Origin: Fusobacterium_C sp036516095
GTDB lineage: Bacteria > Fusobacteriota > Fusobacteriia > Fusobacteriales > Fusobacteriaceae
Direction: 5' to 3'
Assembly (NCBI RefSeq): GCF_036516095.1
Contig: NZ_DATBUM010000050.1
Location: 1 to 8,529 of the forward strand
DNA: 8,529 bases
The notes under the pieces were generated by a model, which was given only the letters and a program-made list of their open reading frames with translations, had not been told where the DNA came from and did not search any database. Positions 5,390 through 8,529 of the stretch are shown here, piece after piece; the stretch's first letter is position 1, and the number at the start of each line of letters is the position of its first letter. Both the position numbers and the translations under genes were made by a program.

Positions 5390-6907
5390 ATGAAGAAAGT
5401 ATTAGCACTATTTGTTATTTTGACAGCGGTATTTTTTGTGTCTTGTGGGAAGAAGCAAGAACAGGGAACAGAGAGCAAAGAAAAAGTTGTAGTTGTTTCA
5501 CAGGGTGCTAAACCGAAGAGTTTGGATCCATATATGTATAATGAGATTCCGGGACTTGCTGTGACAAGACAATTTTATGACAGCTTATTTAAGAAAGAGG
5601 ATGACGGAAGTATTACTCCATTGCTTGCAGAAAGTTATGAATATAAAACAGCAACAGAACTTTGGATAACATTAAGACAAGGCGTAAGATTTCATAATGG
5701 AGATATTTTAACTGTAGATGATGTATTGTTCAGTTTCCAAAGAATGCAAGATACACCGGCCTCTGCAATTATGGTTTCTGATATTGATAAGGTGGAAGCA
5801 ATTGATGATAGAAGTTTTAAAATTATTTTAAAACAAAGTTCAGCACCGTTATTATTCAGCTTATCCCATCCGTTGACTTCGATTTTGAATAAAAAATATG
5901 TGGAAGAACATCAAGGAAATATTTCTACAGAACCTATGGGAACAGGACCTTATAAATTTATTTCTTGGGGAGATGGAGAAAAAATTGAAATGATTGCTTT
6001 TGATGATTATTTTAGAGGAAGAGCAAAGGTAGATAGAGTAATTTTTCGAGAAATTACAGAAGACAGCAGCCGTTTGGCAGCATTGGAAACGGGAGAGATT
6101 GATATTGCTTATGATATGACAGCAATTGATTCCGGGATGATTGAAGCAAAAGAGAATTTGACTTTGATTTCAAAGCCGACAACTGCAGTAGAGTATATTT
6201 GCTTAAATAATCAAAAAGTACCATTTAATAATAAAGTATTTCGAAAAGCATTGGATTATGCAATTGACAGACAAAGCATTATAGACTCTGTCTATTTGGG
6301 AAGAGCTAAAGTTACAAATTCGATTGTAAATCCTAATGTCTTCGGATTTTATGACGGATTGAGACAGTTTAGCTTTGATCCTGAAAAAGCAAAAGCATTG
6401 ATTGCAGAATCTGGAGTGACAAATCCAAGTTTTACTTTGTCGATTAACGAAGGCTCTGATAGACAACAGGCAGCTCAAATTATTCAAGCAAATTTACGAG
6501 ATGTTGGAATTGATATGAAGATTCAAATTTTGGAATGGGGAACTTATTTACAAAGTACTGCGGAAGGAAAGTTTGAAGCATTTTTAGGAGGTTGGATGTC
6601 GGGAACTTCAGATGCAGATATTGTTTTGTTTCCTTTATTGGATACAAAATCTTTTGGAAGTGCCGGAAATAGAGCGAGATACTCAAATCCTGCATTTGAT
6701 AAATTAGTAGAAGCAGCAAGAAGTGAATTGGATATAGAAAAAAGAAAAGAGCTGTATAAAGAAGCCCAATTGATTCTTCAAGAAGATACTCCAATGACAA
6801 TTTTATATGCAAAAAATAAAAATATAGGACTTAATACAAGAATCAAAGGATTTATTTATGATCCAACCAACATACATAGTCTATACACTTTGGAAGTGGA
6901 AGAATAA
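5390..6907 (+). CDS. ABC transporter substrate-binding lipoprotein, family 5 (peptide type)
   Basis: This 505-residue extracytoplasmic solute-binding protein is of the OppA/DppA (SBP_bac_5) family. It begins with MKK and a hydrophobic core ending in FFVSC. C19 is the predicted lipidated cysteine, followed by a Lys/Gln/Glu/Gly-rich tether, so the mature protein should be membrane-anchored outside the cytoplasm. Family blocks in order: SLDPYMYNE (44-52), LAESYEY (79-85), the RQGVRFHNGD block (97-106) followed by TVDDVLFSF, GTGPYKF (184-190), and the FRKALDYAIDR helix near the middle. Length is typical. The family binds peptides, but also nickel, heme or glutathione; the ligand cannot be read from sequence alone. 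The M42 peptidase gene 10 bases downstream favours peptides. No permease or ATPase genes adjoin it, so it must use a transporter encoded elsewhere. ATG 5390 has a clear ribosome binding site. Confidence 0.92.
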   Translation: MKKVLALFVILTAVFFVSCGKKQEQGTESKEKVVVVSQGAKPKSLDPYMYNEIPGLAVTRQFYDSLFKKEDDGSITPLLAESYEYKTATELWITLRQGVRFHNGDILTVDDVLFSFQRMQDTPASAIMVSDIDKVEAIDDRSFKIILKQSSAPLLFSLSHPLTSILNKKYVEEHQGNISTEPMGTGPYKFISWGDGEKIEMIAFDDYFRGRAKVDRVIFREITEDSSRLAALETGEIDIAYDMTAIDSGMIEAKENLTLISKPTTAVEYICLNNQKVPFNNKVFRKALDYAIDRQSIIDSVYLGRAKVTNSIVNPNVFGFYDGLRQFSFDPEKAKALIAESGVTNPSFTLSINEGSDRQQAAQIIQANLRDVGIDMKIQILEWGTYLQSTAEGKFEAFLGGWMSGTSDADIVLFPLLDTKSFGSAGNRARYSNPAFDKLVEAARSELDIEKRKELYKEAQLILQEDTPMTILYAKNKNIGLNTRIKGFIYDPTNIHSLYTLEVEE

Positions 6908-6917
6908 GGGGGAGAAA

Positions 6918-7946
6918 GTGAAAGTAGATATTGACTATATTTTAGATTTAACAGAAGAATTATTATCTATTCCAAGTCCTGTAGGATATACACACTTGGG
7001 AATTCAAAGAATTGCAGAAGAATTGGATAAGTTTGGAATTCGTTATCAGTATACCAAGAAAGGAGCTATTTTAGCCTTTGTGGAAGGAGAAAATAGAGAG
7101 TATCGAAAAATGATTTCTGCACATATTGATACTTTAGGAGCAGTTGTCAGAAATGTGAAAGCAAACGGACGATTGGAACTTACGAATACAGGAGGATATG
7201 CTTGGGGATCCGTGGAGGGAGAAAATGTGTTGATACACACTCTTTCCGGAAAAACGTATGAGGGAACTTTATTACCTATTAAAGCTTCTGTCCATACCTA
7301 TGGAGATGTAGCAAGAGAATTACCGAGAATTGAAGAAAATATGGAAGTTCGTATTGATGAAGATGTGAAAACGGCAGAAGATGTATTGAAATTAGGAATT
7401 TTACAAGGAGATTTCGTGTCCTATGAAACCAGAACGAAACGACTTTCCAATGGATATATTAAATCCAGATATTTAGATGATAAGTTATGTATTGCTCAGG
7501 TGTTTGGATATTTGAAATATTTAGCGGATACCTCTTCAAAACCGAAAACTGACTTATATATCTATTTCTCCAATTTCGAAGAAATTGGACATGGAGTTTC
7601 TTTATTTCCGGAAGATTTGGATGAATTCATTTCCATTGATATAGGTTTAGCGGCAGCAGATGCTCATGGAGATGAAAAAAAGGTCAATATTATTGCAAAA
7701 GACAGTAGAAGTCCTTATGACTTTGTTCTACGAAAAAAATTGGTAGAAACGGCGGAACAAGCTAAAATTCCATATACTGTCAGCGTAAATTATCGTTATG
7801 GATCCGATTCTACGACGGCTATTTTGCAAGGATTTGATTTTAAATATGCTTGCATTGGACCGAGTGTGGATGCTTCTCATCACTACGAAAGAACACACAA
7901 TGAGGGAATTATTGCAACAGTCGATTTAATGATTGCTTATTTATAA
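6918..7946 (+). CDS. M42-family metallo-aminopeptidase (TET/glutamyl aminopeptidase-like)
   Basis: This is a 342-residue cytoplasmic di-metal aminopeptidase. Predicted metal ligands and catalytic residues, by motif: H69 and D71 in AHIDTLG, bridging D187 in YLDDK, E221 (general base) and E222 in FEEIGHG, D241 in SIDIG, and H327 in YERTH. All are present, so the enzyme should be active. Characterised M42 enzymes form dodecameric tetrahedral particles that trim N-terminal residues from short peptides using Zn2+ or Co2+. The sequence recalls the M42 subgroup named from osmoprotectant (NAGGN) clusters, but no partner genes for that pathway are here. I chose the GTG start at 6918 because AAGGGGGAG (6906-6914) precedes it, overlapping the lipoprotein stop. 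An in-frame ATG at 6858 lies inside the lipoprotein gene without a suitable site. The 10-base gap suggests translational coupling, linking peptide capture to degradation. Confidence 0.9.
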   Translation: MKVDIDYILDLTEELLSIPSPVGYTHLGIQRIAEELDKFGIRYQYTKKGAILAFVEGENREYRKMISAHIDTLGAVVRNVKANGRLELTNTGGYAWGSVEGENVLIHTLSGKTYEGTLLPIKASVHTYGDVARELPRIEENMEVRIDEDVKTAEDVLKLGILQGDFVSYETRTKRLSNGYIKSRYLDDKLCIAQVFGYLKYLADTSSKPKTDLYIYFSNFEEIGHGVSLFPEDLDEFISIDIGLAAADAHGDEKKVNIIAKDSRSPYDFVLRKKLVETAEQAKIPYTVSVNYRYGSDSTTAILQGFDFKYACIGPSVDASHHYERTHNEGIIATVDLMIAYL

Positions 7947-8019
7947 ATATTGTCAGCACAGTTGTGGCTTTAGATAAGAGAGTTTCAAGGATAAAGAAAC
8001 AAATAGAAATAAAAAATAT

Positions 8020-8051
8020 AAAAGGTACTGGAAAAATTCTAGTACCTTTTT
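8020..8051. terminator. probable bidirectional terminator between the peptidase gene and bioC
   Basis: GGTACT (8024-8029) pairs with AGTACC (8041-8046). The stem extends inward by a G-U pair and GAA/TTC (8030-8033 with 8037-8040) to a 3-base loop. T8047-8051 serve the plus strand. On the minus strand the stem is followed by a U-rich stretch (complement of 8010-8023). It serves two converging units, and the minus-strand gene's stop codon (8039-8041) lies inside the stem. Confidence 0.85.
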
Positions 8052-8529
8052 GCTTTAAAATATCCTACCCGATAGGTCAATGTTTTATGAGGGTAGGAAC
8101 GGATTTTATGAATATTGGTTTCTCCGATTCCAGTAACTCCTGTTGCCTGTAAGTGACGTAAAGCGGCAAGAGGAGTTGAAAATTCCAAGGTAAATATTTC
8201 TTCTTGATACTCGACACAAGGATACCATTTTCTTAAGTTGTGGATAGTGTCGGAAACACTTGGATAGTCCAAGCTAATTTGAAAATGTTGCTTAATTTCT
8301 TTTAAATTGTCTTCTAAAAACATGGAAAAAATTAAACAGTCTGTTTTGGGAGAAAGTCTTTCCAAAAAACTTTGTAAATCATGAAACCATTGGAAACATC
8401 CACTTGAAGTAATTAAGTCGTAGGATTTCAAAGACATGGTTTCGGCATTGTGCAAGATAAATTCCTGATAGTTCAAGTCTGACAAAAAAGCGGAGGTATC
8501 AAAAATATCATTTAAACTCAAAGAAACTT
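8039..8529 (-). CDS. bioC: BioC, malonyl-ACP O-methyltransferase (C-terminal part, cut by window edge)
   Basis: This open frame enters from the right edge and ends at TAG (8041-8039), giving about 163 visible codons. No real start is visible; a TTG at 8521-8519 is internal. The segment YDLITSSGCFQWFHDLQSFL matches the methyltransferase stretch of BioC in which an SSxxFQW motif follows the acidic strand. The C-terminal block FSTPLAALRHLQATGVTGIG, about 40 residues before the end, is characteristic of BioC. BioC methylates malonyl-ACP with S-adenosylmethionine, masking it so that fatty-acid synthesis enzymes can build the pimeloyl chain of biotin. The SAM-binding glycine motif is outside the window. 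Other class I methyltransferases are possible, but the C-terminal block and the bioA gene at the other edge support BioC. It converges on the peptidase gene, and its last codons lie within the shared terminator. Confidence 0.82.
   Translation of the reverse strand, partial: VSLSLNDIFDTSAFLSDLNYQEFILHNAETMSLKSYDLITSSGCFQWFHDLQSFLERLSPKTDCLIFSMFLEDNLKEIKQHFQISLDYPSVSDTIHNLRKWYPCVEYQEEIFTLEFSTPLAALRHLQATGVTGIGETNIHKIRSYPHKTLTYRVGYFKAKRY

Noticed and set aside
6203..6812. Minus-strand frames within the substrate-binding protein gene
   Set aside because: Both are antisense to a complete family 5 binding protein and have composition typical of shadow frames.
6858..6917. ATG 6858 as the start of the M42 peptidase
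   Set aside because: It lies inside the lipoprotein gene with no good ribosome binding site. The 20 extra residues do not resemble M42 N-termini, while GTG 6918 has a strong site.
7982..8000. Small GTTTC/GAAAC inverted repeat after the peptidase gene
   Set aside because: Only 5 bp with a 9-base loop; too weak to call next to a much better terminator.
7964..8152. Plus-strand 62-codon frame after the peptidase gene
   Set aside because: It starts at a GTG without a ribosome binding site, runs through the terminator hairpin and continues antisense to bioC.

Overview
The window is AT-rich (roughly one third G+C by eye), with strong AGGAGG-type ribosome binding sites and adenine-ending codons. 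Gene content and protein flavour (EFR1-type flavodoxin-ferredoxin, DUF2147 protein, P2-type ATPase, BioA and BioC) suggest a fusobacterium, perhaps of the F. necrophorum/gonidiaformans group. That assignment is inference from memory; no marker gene is present.

Layout. Positions 1-182 hold the C-terminal end of bioA on the plus strand. It is followed closely by an EFR1-family flavodoxin-ferredoxin (195-1010) and an SPFH/prohibitin-like membrane protein (1034-1984), probably in one operon. A 205-bp gap (1985-2189) holds an extended -10 promoter, a yybP-ykoY-type manganese riboswitch and a 19-bp intrinsic terminator. The terminator shares its 5' strand with the aptamer's closing helix. Directly downstream is a P2-type cation ATPase (2190-4727), which the riboswitch predicts to be a Mn2+ (possibly Ca2+/Mn2+) exporter. 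A strong terminator at 4732-4775 closes this unit.

Next comes a single-gene unit for an exported DUF2147 protein (4839-5300) with its own promoter. A further near-consensus promoter (5317-5345) drives a two-gene unit: a family 5 peptide-type substrate-binding lipoprotein (5390-6907) and an M42 metallo-aminopeptidase (6918-7946). The peptidase starts at GTG, 10 bases after the lipoprotein stop. No permease or ATPase partner is visible. A probably bidirectional terminator (8020-8051) separates this unit from the converging 3' end of bioC on the minus strand (8039-8529, cut by the window edge).

Themes: biotin synthesis at both edges, manganese homeostasis in the middle, and peptide capture plus intracellular peptide trimming on the right. 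The most informative elements are the riboswitch-ATPase unit and a run of three 30-bp repeats at the 5' end of the SPFH gene, each presenting a Shine-Dalgarno-like sequence and an in-frame ATG. I saw no mobile element, CRISPR array, tRNA or rRNA, and no convincing wholly new multi-gene system.
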